A stretch of 28,053 nt of DNA from an uncultured Gammaproteobacteria bacterium. Its GTDB lineage: Bacteria > Pseudomonadota > Gammaproteobacteria > Pseudomonadales > Azotimanducaceae. The stretch lies in contig CAJWLI010000001.1 in NCBI GenBank assembly GCA_913043075.1, positions 1 through 28,053 on the forward strand, in the 5' to 3' direction. The notes beneath the pieces were generated by a model. The model did no database searches. It saw nothing but the letters and a program-made list of their open reading frames with translations, and was not told the DNA's origin. Positions within the stretch are counted from its first letter, which is position 1, and every line of letters starts with the position of its first letter. Made by a program: the position numbers and the translations under genes. Below, in pieces: positions 8,111 through 15,451 of the stretch.

Positions 8111-9259
8111 GTGATTAAGGTCTTTCCTGACATAAGGGAAATAGACCAGAGCTGCTGGGACAAATGCGCTGCACCCAAAGGGTCAACGTTTGACCCGTTC
8201 ACTTCATATAGCTTTCTTCGAGCGCTCGAAGAAAGCAAATCTGCTTGCTCGGAATCTGGTTGGTCCCCATGTCATCTAGGCTTAGAGAGCTCCTGTGGAG
8301 AATTGTTGGGAATTGTTCCGAGTTATTTAAAGAGTCATTCTCAAGGGGAATACGTTTTTGATTATGCGTGGGCAGACGCGTTTGAGAGGGCGGGAGGTCG
8401 TTATTATCCTAAGTTGCAAATTAGCATCCCTTTTACGCCGGCAACTGGCAGAAGATTGTTGGTTAGTGATCGCGTTGATTCGAAGGGTTTAGAAACGGAA
8501 CTGGCCCAAGGGCTTTTATCTTTGGCAGACAGACTAAAAGCTTCATCCGTTCACCTGACTTTTTTAGAAAAAGAACAGTGGCAGGGCCTATCTAAATTAG
8601 GGTTTCTTCAGCGAACGCATAGCCAATTTCATTGGGAAAACCGAGACTACCGCTCATTCAGTGAATTCTTAGATAGTCTAGCCTCAAAGAAGCGAAAAAA
8701 CATAAAAAGAGAGCGTAAAGGCGCCGTAGAATCTGGGGTAGTCATTGAGCGCATAACTGGCAAAGAAATCCTTGAGCGTCATTGGGACGCTTTTTATAAC
8801 TTCTACCTTGACACAGCAAATAGAAAATGGGGTTCTGCATACTTAACGAGGGAGTTTTTCTCGATGGTTGGTCAAACCATGGCAGAGCATATTTTACTGA
8901 TAATGTGCAAGAAAGGCGGTAGGTACATAGCAGGGGCGATTAACTTCATTGGATCCGAGTGCCTCTATGGACGTAATTGGGGGTGCGTCGAAGATTATCC
9001 TTACCTTCATTTTGAGGTTTGCTACTACCAAGCTATAGACTTTGCAATTGAGAACAATCTTAAGAGAGTAGAGGCGGGAGCGCAGGGCGCTCACAAGTTA
9101 GCGCGAGGTTATATGCCGATTCACACTTATAGCTCTCACTGGATTGCTAATAATTCTTTTTCTGAAGCGGTTTCTAGTTATCTCGATCAAGAAAGGCAAC
9201 ATGTAGATCAAGAAATTGATTTCGTCGAGAAAAAAGGACCTTTCAAAGATAGTAAGTGA
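8111..9259 (+). CDS. FemAB-like GNAT-fold protein (DUF482/COG3146)
   Basis: A 382-aa protein of the FemAB-like family (PF04339, often annotated peptidogalycan biosynthesis protein) with tandem GNAT-like folds. Recognisable blocks are LKSHSQGEYVFDYAWADAFE near residues 75-95, GGRYYPKLQISIPFTPATG, FHWENRDYRSF, KKRKNIKRERKGAVESG, then NWGCVEDYPYLHFEVCYYQA and VEAGAQGAHKLARGYMP near the C-terminus. No membrane segments or signal peptide are seen, so it is probably cytoplasmic. The start is GTG at 8111. An ATG two bases earlier reads straight into TGA, and an in-frame TAA lies at 8072. No clear ribosome-binding site is seen. It lies 39 bp after the third LLM gene and ends the + strand run. Its biochemical function is unproven in the family. 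Its place in an F420 operon suggests, but does not show, a link to F420. Confidence 0.82.
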   Translation: MIKVFPDIREIDQSCWDKCAAPKGSTFDPFTSYSFLRALEESKSACSESGWSPCHLGLESSCGELLGIVPSYLKSHSQGEYVFDYAWADAFERAGGRYYPKLQISIPFTPATGRRLLVSDRVDSKGLETELAQGLLSLADRLKASSVHLTFLEKEQWQGLSKLGFLQRTHSQFHWENRDYRSFSEFLDSLASKKRKNIKRERKGAVESGVVIERITGKEILERHWDAFYNFYLDTANRKWGSAYLTREFFSMVGQTMAEHILLIMCKKGGRYIAGAINFIGSECLYGRNWGCVEDYPYLHFEVCYYQAIDFAIENNLKRVEAGAQGAHKLARGYMPIHTYSSHWIANNSFSEAVSSYLDQERQHVDQEIDFVEKKGPFKDSK

Positions 9260-9314
9260 TTACTATGCATAATTCGCCACCTCTTTCCATAGATGAAAAA
9301 GTCTTCAAAATCAA

Positions 9315-9333
9315 TGTATTCTATTTGAATACA
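9315..9333. terminator. Possible hairpin between convergent genes
   Basis: TGTATTC and GAATACA form a perfect 7-bp stem around a TATTT loop in the 108-bp gap between the convergent FemAB-like gene and yaiI. No strong T-tract follows directly on either strand; a short GATTTT lies about 10 bases downstream on the + strand. It could be a weak bidirectional terminator. Confidence 0.3.
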
Positions 9334-9367
9334 GTTGTATGATTTTAGATGTATGCGAGGTGCTTGA

Positions 9368-9823
9368 TTAGATATTTTTATGTTTTGTGATATATCGGTC
9401 CAAAGCGTTAGCAAATTTCTGGAGGTCTGTTTTAGCTAGCGGTTTTGATCTGCCACTGTGTTCACCTGAAGATCGCATAGTTTCCATGAAATCTCTCAGC
9501 ACCAGTTTCTGTTTTATCGTGTCTTTGGTGAAATTCTCACCACGCGGGCTTATCACAGCGACTTCTTTATCTATTAGATCGGCTGCTAAGGGAATGTCTG
9601 ATGTTATCGCGAGATCCTTTGGGCTAGCCCGTTTTAAGATCTCGTCGTCAGCGACGTCGAATCCCCTGGGGACTTGAACAAAGTTAATTTGCTGTACTTT
9701 AGGAAGAGGGATAACTGAGTTCGCCACAAAATTTGTTCGAATTTTTGTTCTGATGCTTGCCCGGCAGAGGATCTCTCTAACGCCCTTCGGACAAGCGTCT
9801 GCGTCAACCCAAATGGTAATCAA
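9368..9823 (-). CDS. yaiI: YaiI/YqxD family protein (DUF188)
   Basis: A 151-aa protein of the YaiI/YqxD family (PF02639), widespread in bacteria and related to PIN-like nuclease folds; its function is uncharacterised. It opens with IWVDADACPKGVREIL, the signature acidic start, then VQVPRGFDVADDEI, AITSDIPLAADLI and VISPRGENFT. The length is normal. The start is TTG at 9823-9821, overlapping the TGA of the upstream SDR gene by four bases (TTGA on the minus strand), so the two genes are probably translated as a coupled pair. I see no metabolic link to the F420 genes. Confidence 0.9.
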   Translation of the reverse strand: MITIWVDADACPKGVREILCRASIRTKIRTNFVANSVIPLPKVQQINFVQVPRGFDVADDEILKRASPKDLAITSDIPLAADLIDKEVAVISPRGENFTKDTIKQKLVLRDFMETMRSSGEHSGRSKPLAKTDLQKFANALDRYITKHKNI

Positions 9824-10545
9824 AAGTTTTCTTTAAAAGTTCTTATGTCTATTTCGTGTGTCCACGCATTTTTGGGCTGAGAATACAGGTACATAAACGT
9901 CTCCGATATACCATCAAGTCCAATTAAGCCATTGATTCCGGTTGAAGCGACATAATCTGGGTAATTTGATGTAATTTTCTCGCCCATGATCCCACCATCA
10001 ATTATAATGTGTCCCACGTGAATGCCCTTTGGCTGAAACTCCCTCGCTAAACTCTGTGATAATGCCCTAAGCCCCGCTTTAGCTGCAGTAAAAGCTGAGA
10101 AGTTTGGCTTACCCCTTACTGAGGCACTCGCGCCTGTGAAAAGCAACGTTCCGGACCCTCGAGTTAACATTTTCTTCACTACATTCTGGGAAAAGAGAAA
10201 TCCTCCAAACGTGCAAACTTTCCATGCTTCCTCAAAATATCCAGGTGACATGGTGATGAAATCTCCGGGAAAAGCATTTCCAGCATTGTAGACAGCAAGA
10301 TCTATGGGACCAGCTTGTTCCGCTCTATCGACTAGCGAGCTGACCTCTTCAGGATCAGTTGCGTCGGCGCAAAAGGCAGTTGCCTTGCCCCCTTCGTTAA
10401 TTATCTTTGAAGCTATTTTTTCTATAGCAGACTTAGTTCTCCCAGAAATAAAAACGTGAAGCCCAGCCCTTGCTGCATGCATAGATAAATTTGCCCCCAA
10501 TCCTTCGACTGGTCCTACGCCAAGTATCACAGCTGTCTTTTCCAA
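9820..10545 (-). CDS. Atypical short-chain dehydrogenase/reductase
   Basis: A 241-aa Rossmann-fold SDR protein, probably NAD(P)-binding. The glycine motif G11-xxx-G15-x-G17 (VILGVGPVEGLG), the NAG motif at 87-89 and the Ser at about 140 are present. The position of the catalytic Tyr in YxxxK is Phe (F152-T-A-A-K156). From memory, a subgroup of SDRs has this F/AxxxK form, so the substitution is probably a family trait and not decay. It implies altered chemistry or a non-enzymatic role. The start is TTG at 10545 (an in-frame TAG lies upstream and no ATG is available); no good ribosome-binding site is seen. It is coupled to yaiI by a 4-bp overlap and divergent from the thiolase gene. The substrate is unknown. 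Confidence 0.82.
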   Translation of the reverse strand: MEKTAVILGVGPVEGLGANLSMHAARAGLHVFISGRTKSAIEKIASKIINEGGKATAFCADATDPEEVSSLVDRAEQAGPIDLAVYNAGNAFPGDFITMSPGYFEEAWKVCTFGGFLFSQNVVKKMLTRGSGTLLFTGASASVRGKPNFSAFTAAKAGLRALSQSLAREFQPKGIHVGHIIIDGGIMGEKITSNYPDYVASTGINGLIGLDGISETFMYLYSQPKNAWTHEIDIRTFKENF

Positions 10546-10641
10546 TCTATAATCACTTTTTAATAACTGTGGGTTGGATGGTACCTATTGTTTGAGCGGG
10601 GTTCCATTAGAAAAAGTATAGCGATCAAAAATTTCAAATAG

Positions 10642-10670
10642 TTGCGTATTTACTTGCGCACCCTTATGCT
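10642..10670 (+). promoter_or_regulatory. Candidate sigma-70 promoter for the thiolase gene
   Basis: TTGCGT and TATGCT are separated by 17 bp in the 161-bp divergent gap. They end 36 bp before the thiolase ATG, which has a GGAG ribosome-binding site at 10692-10695. Each box matches consensus only partly, so this is tentative. Confidence 0.35.
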
Positions 10671-10706
10671 CTTTGAAAATGAAAGCTGTTCTGGAGAACT
10701 TGTTGT

Positions 10707-11870
10707 ATGAGTGATGTATATATTGTTGAGGCATGTCGAAGCGCAATTGGTAAACGTGGAAAGGGTTTAGCGGGCTTAAAACCAGCGGATCTGTTGGGGT
10801 TGGTGCAGAAGGCTGCGCTTAATCGAGCTAAAGTTGCACCTGAAAATATTGATCAAGTCATCGGCGGATGCGTTTCCCAAGTGGGAGAGCAAACTTTTAA
10901 CATTGCAAGAATCGCCTGGCTTTCTCAAGGATTGCCTCTCGAAGTCCCCTCTACTACCGTAGATGCTCAATGCGGATCGAGTCAACAGGCGACCTCTATG
11001 GCAGCGACAATGGTTGCTTCAGGTATAGAGGATATTGTGATGAGCTGTGGCGTAGAGATGATGTCTAGGGTTCCTTTAGGTTCAGCTATGAAAGATGGCA
11101 ACCCAATGGGCGAGGACTACGGCAATTTGTATCAACCTACCAGTCAATTTATGGGCGCGGCGTTGATCGCCGAAGAATATCAAATAACTCGAGAAGACAC
11201 GGATAAATTTGGGTTAGACAGCCAGAACAAGGCCATCGAGGCTTGGAAGGAAAAAAGGTTTGATCGAGAAATTGTAAAAATAGAGGCGCCCATCTTAAAC
11301 GAAAAATTTGAGCCCACTGGAGAGAGGCGGACTGTTGATCGCGATGAGGGGTTGAGAGAGACCTCGCTTGATTCCTTGGCTGGTCTTGATCCTGTTCCAG
11401 GACAAGACGTACATACCGCTGGATCAAGCTCTCAGGTCTCAGATGGCGCCGCGGCAGTCATTATGGCATCTCGAAAGGCTTGTGACCGCTTAGATTTGAA
11501 ACCCCGCGCAAAAATTGTTGCCACGACCCTAGTTGGAGTCGATCCGGTCACGATGTTAAAGGGTCCTATACCTGCAACAAGGAAAGTTCTGGAGAGAGCC
11601 GGTTTGACAATGGATGATATTGATATTTTTGAGGTGAACGAGGCTTTTGCTTCTGTGGTGCTTGCTTGGCAAAAAGATCTTGGCGCCGACCCTGATAAAG
11701 TTAATGTCAACGGAGGCGCGATTGCGCTTGGTCATCCCACGGGAAGTACAGGGGCGAGGTTGATTACAACTGCATTGCATGAGTTGGAACGTCGAGGAGG
11801 GAAATATGCCTTGATCGCAATGTGTTGCGGTGGTGGCCTGGGAACGGGAACCATTATTGAGCGTCTATAG
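10707..11870 (+). CDS. Acetyl-CoA acyltransferase (FadA5-like thiolase)
   Basis: A 387-aa thiolase that cleaves a 3-ketoacyl-CoA with CoA to give acetyl-CoA and a shortened acyl-CoA, the last step of beta-oxidation. The catalytic set is complete: nucleophile C89 in VDAQCGSS, H343 in ALGHPTG, C373 in MCCGGGLGTG, plus VNEAFASV. The N-terminus (VEACRSAIGKRGKGLAGLKP), the IGGCVSQVGEQ block and FGLDSQ are close in my memory to steroid thiolases such as mycobacterial FadA5, more than to short-chain PhaA/AtoB enzymes. A degradative role on a bulky side chain is inferred from this and from the neighbouring P450. It is divergent from the SDR gene and convergent with the P450 gene. Confidence 0.9.
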   Translation: MSDVYIVEACRSAIGKRGKGLAGLKPADLLGLVQKAALNRAKVAPENIDQVIGGCVSQVGEQTFNIARIAWLSQGLPLEVPSTTVDAQCGSSQQATSMAATMVASGIEDIVMSCGVEMMSRVPLGSAMKDGNPMGEDYGNLYQPTSQFMGAALIAEEYQITREDTDKFGLDSQNKAIEAWKEKRFDREIVKIEAPILNEKFEPTGERRTVDRDEGLRETSLDSLAGLDPVPGQDVHTAGSSSQVSDGAAAVIMASRKACDRLDLKPRAKIVATTLVGVDPVTMLKGPIPATRKVLERAGLTMDDIDIFEVNEAFASVVLAWQKDLGADPDKVNVNGGAIALGHPTGSTGARLITTALHELERRGGKYALIAMCCGGGLGTGTIIERL

Positions 11871-11910
11871 TACTCTTTAAACTCGCTAGGCTTCTATCCT
11901 TTTTGAGGTT

Positions 11911-13185
11911 TCAGGCTTTTTTATCAAAATCGATTTGAAGGCCTGTCAGTCCATGCAGTAACGCATTAGCTGAGAACTCAGGCGGGGGTGCTCCTTCTGA
12001 AAGCCTAAAGTTTTCAAGACGCTCGAATATAACTCTAAATCCTATGTTCATTTCCCTGCGGCTTAGTGCAGCCCCTAAACAATGATGAACACCTTTCCCA
12101 AACGCAACTTGGTCCTTTAGATTCTCTCTAGTGATGTCGAATTTATAAGGATCGGGGAACTTTTCTCCGTCCTGATTCGCCGATGCAAACCTAGCAAAAA
12201 GAATGCTGTCTTTAGGGATTTTTATACCATGCATCTCGACATCTTTAGTTGCTCGACGAAACATATTTGACGACGGGCTGGAGTATCTCAGCACCTCCTC
12301 AACGAAATTGGAAATAATTTCTGGAGAAGGGTCCTTCTTTATAAGTTCATACTGTTCTGGATTCTTGGTTAAAAGCCATATTCCTTCAGTCATTGATGCA
12401 GCGGTTGTTTCGTTTCCGGCAACCAAGATTTGGCTCAACATGGATAGAGACTCAGCATTTTCAAGAGGTTTTTCGCCGTCAATGCTCGCGTTAACTATTT
12501 GCGAGAGAATATCCTCCTCAGGGTTTTCTCGTCGCTCGTCCATTCTTTCCACGAAGTATTTTTGGAACTCAATGACGTCTCGTGCAGCGTTCAGCAATCC
12601 CTCTCTGTCTAACTGCCCACTTAGGTTTCCAACAAATGCTTCGGTCCATTTCCTGAAAAGCGGGATATCCTCCTCCGGGGCACCAAGCTGAGAGGAAATA
12701 ACCCTGATAGGAAGTGGTATTCCGAATTCGTCTAAAAATTCGCAAGAACCTTTGTCAATGAAATTATCGATTAGTTCATTCGAAACTGCCTCTATGAAGG
12801 GCTCCAAAGCCCTTAAATTTTTTGGTGAAAACGCGCTATTTACAAATTTTCTGTACCTGAGCTGAAGTGGAGGATCTTCAGTGAGCATTGTTGGAACGTT
12901 CTCATAACCTTCTCGCATTATCGCCAGCAGTTCTTCGTCCTCGGATGAGTATAGTGCTCTGCTAGAGGACAGCATCCTGCTAGAAAAAGTCTCATAATCT
13001 TTTGCCATCTCCACGACGTCTTCGTATCTTGATACGAAAAATATCCCCGAGTTTGGGTCCTGGAAAACCGGGGCTTCTTTTCTTAGCCGCTCGTTCATTA
13101 ACCAGGGCGATTTAAGAACCTCTGGGTGCATAGGATTGATTTGGTGTATCGGACACGTTGCAATTTTTTGTATTTCTTCTGACAT
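11911..13185 (-). CDS. Cytochrome P450
   Basis: A 424-aa soluble bacterial class P450 monooxygenase with no membrane anchor. The I-helix oxygen-activation motif AGNETT lies at 256-261, the K-helix ExxR at E297-R300, and the heme loop FGKGVHHCLG has its cysteine ligand at C369. It would insert oxygen into a hydrophobic substrate using electrons from a ferredoxin and a reductase; neither partner gene lies in this window. The ATG at 13185 has a purine-rich GAAGAGA upstream. It faces the thiolase gene tail to tail with a 40-bp gap and is divergent from the MFS gene. The CYP family cannot be assigned by eye. Regulation is unclear; the 161-bp gap upstream shows only weak promoter-like boxes. Confidence 0.95.
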   Translation of the reverse strand: MSEEIQKIATCPIHQINPMHPEVLKSPWLMNERLRKEAPVFQDPNSGIFFVSRYEDVVEMAKDYETFSSRMLSSSRALYSSEDEELLAIMREGYENVPTMLTEDPPLQLRYRKFVNSAFSPKNLRALEPFIEAVSNELIDNFIDKGSCEFLDEFGIPLPIRVISSQLGAPEEDIPLFRKWTEAFVGNLSGQLDREGLLNAARDVIEFQKYFVERMDERRENPEEDILSQIVNASIDGEKPLENAESLSMLSQILVAGNETTAASMTEGIWLLTKNPEQYELIKKDPSPEIISNFVEEVLRYSSPSSNMFRRATKDVEMHGIKIPKDSILFARFASANQDGEKFPDPYKFDITRENLKDQVAFGKGVHHCLGAALSRREMNIGFRVIFERLENFRLSEGAPPPEFSANALLHGLTGLQIDFDKKA

Positions 13186-13346
13186 GCTATCTCTTCAATG
13201 TTTTCTAAGGGAAGATTACCACGGAAATCGTCGATGTGGGACCATAATCAGCTATACTGCTAGTCAAACGCTAACAATAAAAACGGTAAAGCAAACTTGA
13301 TAATTTCCTTTCGAGAGAGAGTAATCCCCATTAGGTTTATCACATT

Positions 13347-14672
13347 GTGAAGACCTATTCGAATTGGACCCTCTGGTATGTGGTTTTTTTGCTGACTATT
13401 GCGGCCACTTTATCTTTCATAGATCGACAAATATTGAATGTGATGATAGGACCCATAAAACGAGATTTGGGGGGGCTCTCTGACACAGAAATTTCTTTAA
13501 TTATTGGACTAGCATTCTCGACCGTATACTCTTTAACGACATTGCCCCTGGCTAGGATAGCCGACCGATATAGTAGACGAAATGTTATTGCCGCTGGAAT
13601 CTTTAGTTGGAGCCTTATGACGGCTTTGGCAGGCATGGCAAATTCTTTTTGGCAGTTGTTCACAGCACGAATGGGGGTTGGGATCGGTGAAGCGTCCTTG
13701 GGCCCTGCTTCAACTTCAATGTTGGCCGATTATTTCGATGAGCATCGTCTGCCCTTCGCTTATGGTATTGTTGCGTCTGCTCCCTTTATTGGAACGGGTT
13801 TAGCTAACATCGTAGGTGGACCTTTAATCGATTACCTGGAAGCGCAGCCCAAAGTGATTTTGCCATTTTTTGGAGAAATGTTTTCCTGGCAAACTGTGCT
13901 TGTGACGGTTGGACTTCCCGGAATCCTATTAGCCGCAGTGATGTTTACTATCAAAGAACCGAAAAGAGTTGGCGTGAGCGCGGAAAAAGATGAGGGTTTT
14001 TCCTACAAAGAACTATGGGAGTTTTGTCTATCAAGAAAAAAGTTTCTTTCTTTTCTCTTTGTCGCTTACCTCTGTTTATCTGTTCAAGGCTTCGCTTTTC
14101 TCACTTGGATCGTTGAGTTTTTTGTTAGAACGCATGGATGGACAAGGACCGAAATAGGTCTTTCATACGGCTTCATAGCCTTGTTTTTTGGAACTGGTGG
14201 GAGTGTCTTAGCTGGATATTTTGCAGGGTACTTGGTAGCAAAAGGGAGTCCAAATGCACCGATGAGAGTTTGTTTCTGGGGAACTGTTGGTCTAGCACCT
14301 TTGGCGATTTTGATGCCGCTATTGGACAATGCTCATCTAGCGCTCGCGATTGTGGTGCCGATAACATTTTTTATGGGTGTGCCACCAGGTTTGTCGAATG
14401 CTGCTCTCCAGGCTATTTCTCCTAACCGATTGCGAGGTCAGATGATTGCGGTCTATTTGATCTGTGTAAGTTTTTTATCCTATTTGTTTGCTCCTCTGAT
14501 AATTGGGTTGATGAATGATTACGTCTTTGGCCGAGAAGACGCGATCAATCTGTCTTTGTCTTCGCTTGCAGCGGTGAATTATGCAATTGCTATCGCGTGT
14601 TTATTTTTCAGTTTTAAACCCATGGATCAGGCTATTAAGATGGCTAAAGAATTTACTTATACCTCAAGCTAG
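13347..14672 (+). CDS. MFS transporter, spinster-like
   Basis: A 441-aa inner-membrane carrier with about 12 hydrophobic segments. The first segment runs from about residue 8 and includes SFIDRQILNVM; the MFS signature loop LARIADRYSRRN lies between TM2 and TM3, followed by ARMGVGIGEASLGPAS, typical of spinster-type carriers. A charged central loop around residue 205-220 (KEPKRVGVSAEKDE) separates the two halves. The start is GTG at 13347 giving MKTYSNWTLW; no strong ribosome-binding site is seen. Spinster-like MFS proteins often accompany lipid, aromatic or steroid catabolic genes, so uptake of the pathway substrate is plausible but only inferred. It converges on the second SDR gene with a 3-bp gap. 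Confidence 0.88.
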   Translation: MKTYSNWTLWYVVFLLTIAATLSFIDRQILNVMIGPIKRDLGGLSDTEISLIIGLAFSTVYSLTTLPLARIADRYSRRNVIAAGIFSWSLMTALAGMANSFWQLFTARMGVGIGEASLGPASTSMLADYFDEHRLPFAYGIVASAPFIGTGLANIVGGPLIDYLEAQPKVILPFFGEMFSWQTVLVTVGLPGILLAAVMFTIKEPKRVGVSAEKDEGFSYKELWEFCLSRKKFLSFLFVAYLCLSVQGFAFLTWIVEFFVRTHGWTRTEIGLSYGFIALFFGTGGSVLAGYFAGYLVAKGSPNAPMRVCFWGTVGLAPLAILMPLLDNAHLALAIVVPITFFMGVPPGLSNAALQAISPNRLRGQMIAVYLICVSFLSYLFAPLIIGLMNDYVFGREDAINLSLSSLAAVNYAIAIACLFFSFKPMDQAIKMAKEFTYTSS

Positions 14673-14675
14673 GTT

Positions 14676-15443
14676 TTAGCGAGGCTTCGCGCCTCCTCCT
14701 ACTCGAAGGATTTCGCCGCTAATCCAAGAGGCCGCATCTGAACTGAGGTATATGCAAGCGGATGAAATATCCTCTGGAGTTCCCAGTCTGCCGAGAGGAA
14801 TATTCCATTCTTCTAGAATGCTATCTAACTGTGTCTCGTCCTTCCCAATTGCTTTTAACATTACCTCTGTTGGGATTGCTCCGGGGGCTACCGCGTTAAC
14901 TCGAATGTTTGGGGCGAATTCCGCGGCAAAGGTCCATGTCAAAGAGTTTGTTCCAGCTTTGGCCGCTCCATAATGCGCACTCCCAGGAACTGGACCAGTT
15001 CCTGCTCCCGAAGTTATATTGATGATAGACCCTTTTTTCATATAACGTTCCGCTGTAAGGCAGCCCTCGTATATAGATGTAAGGTTAAGCGCTATGGTTT
15101 TATGCCATTCTTCTCTGGGCAGCTCTTTTGCTGGCATACGAAGAGGAGAGCCTCCGGCATTGTTGATCCAGTCGGTTAATTTCCCAAATTCCCCGACCGC
15201 AGTGCTCCCTAATTTATCAAGGTCACTACTTTTTGTCACATCGGCAGTTATAGCGATAGCAGTTCCTCCTGCTTCTCTAATTCTTTGCTCCACTCCTTTA
15301 ATTTCTTCTGTTCTCCGAGCGGCAAGCACTACTTTCGCTCCAGCTTTTGCGAAATCTTCGGCGATTCCCTGTCCAATGCCTCTTCCAGCGCCAGTGACCA
15401 CGGCCACTCTTCCCTCAAGACTGTATCTGTCAAGAATACTCAT
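14676..15443 (-). CDS. Short-chain dehydrogenase/reductase (classical)
   Basis: A 255-aa classical SDR, cytoplasmic, NAD(P)-dependent. All key residues are seen: TGAGRGIG at about 17-24, NNAGG at 94-98, S145, Y158 and K162 (Y-x-x-x-K in HYGAAKAG), and a C-terminal SGEILRVGGG block. It probably oxidises or reduces a hydroxyl/keto group, for example a 3-hydroxyacyl-CoA or a hydroxysteroid; the substrate cannot be told. The ATG at 15443 has an AGGAGA ribosome-binding site five bases upstream and lies only 8 bp after the stop of pckG, so the two are likely cotranscribed. Unlike the SDR at 9820-10545, its active site is intact. Confidence 0.9.
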   Translation of the reverse strand: MSILDRYSLEGRVAVVTGAGRGIGQGIAEDFAKAGAKVVLAARRTEEIKGVEQRIREAGGTAIAITADVTKSSDLDKLGSTAVGEFGKLTDWINNAGGSPLRMPAKELPREEWHKTIALNLTSIYEGCLTAERYMKKGSIINITSGAGTGPVPGSAHYGAAKAGTNSLTWTFAAEFAPNIRVNAVAPGAIPTEVMLKAIGKDETQLDSILEEWNIPLGRLGTPEDISSACIYLSSDAASWISGEILRVGGGAKPR

Positions 15444-15451
15444 GCGTTCTC

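Noticed and set aside
11871..11910. Imperfect inverted repeat AAACTC...GAGGTTT between thiolase and P450
   Set aside because: The arms need a bulge and the loop is long; not a convincing terminator.
12203..12691. A 162-codon open frame antisense within the P450 gene
   Set aside because: It mirrors the P450 coding strand, shows no family motif and lacks a ribosome-binding site; the P450 frame has all catalytic motifs.
13241..13267. TTGACT...TATGGT on the minus strand upstream of the P450 gene, and TATACT at 13253-13258 on the + strand
   Set aside because: The minus-strand boxes are only 15 bp apart and the + strand -10 has no acceptable -35, so neither is called as a promoter.
14681..14695. 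GAGGC-TTCGC-GCCTC hairpin at the MFS/SDR junction
   Set aside because: It has only a 5-bp stem, lies within the SDR C-terminal codons and has no T-tract, so it is not called a terminator.
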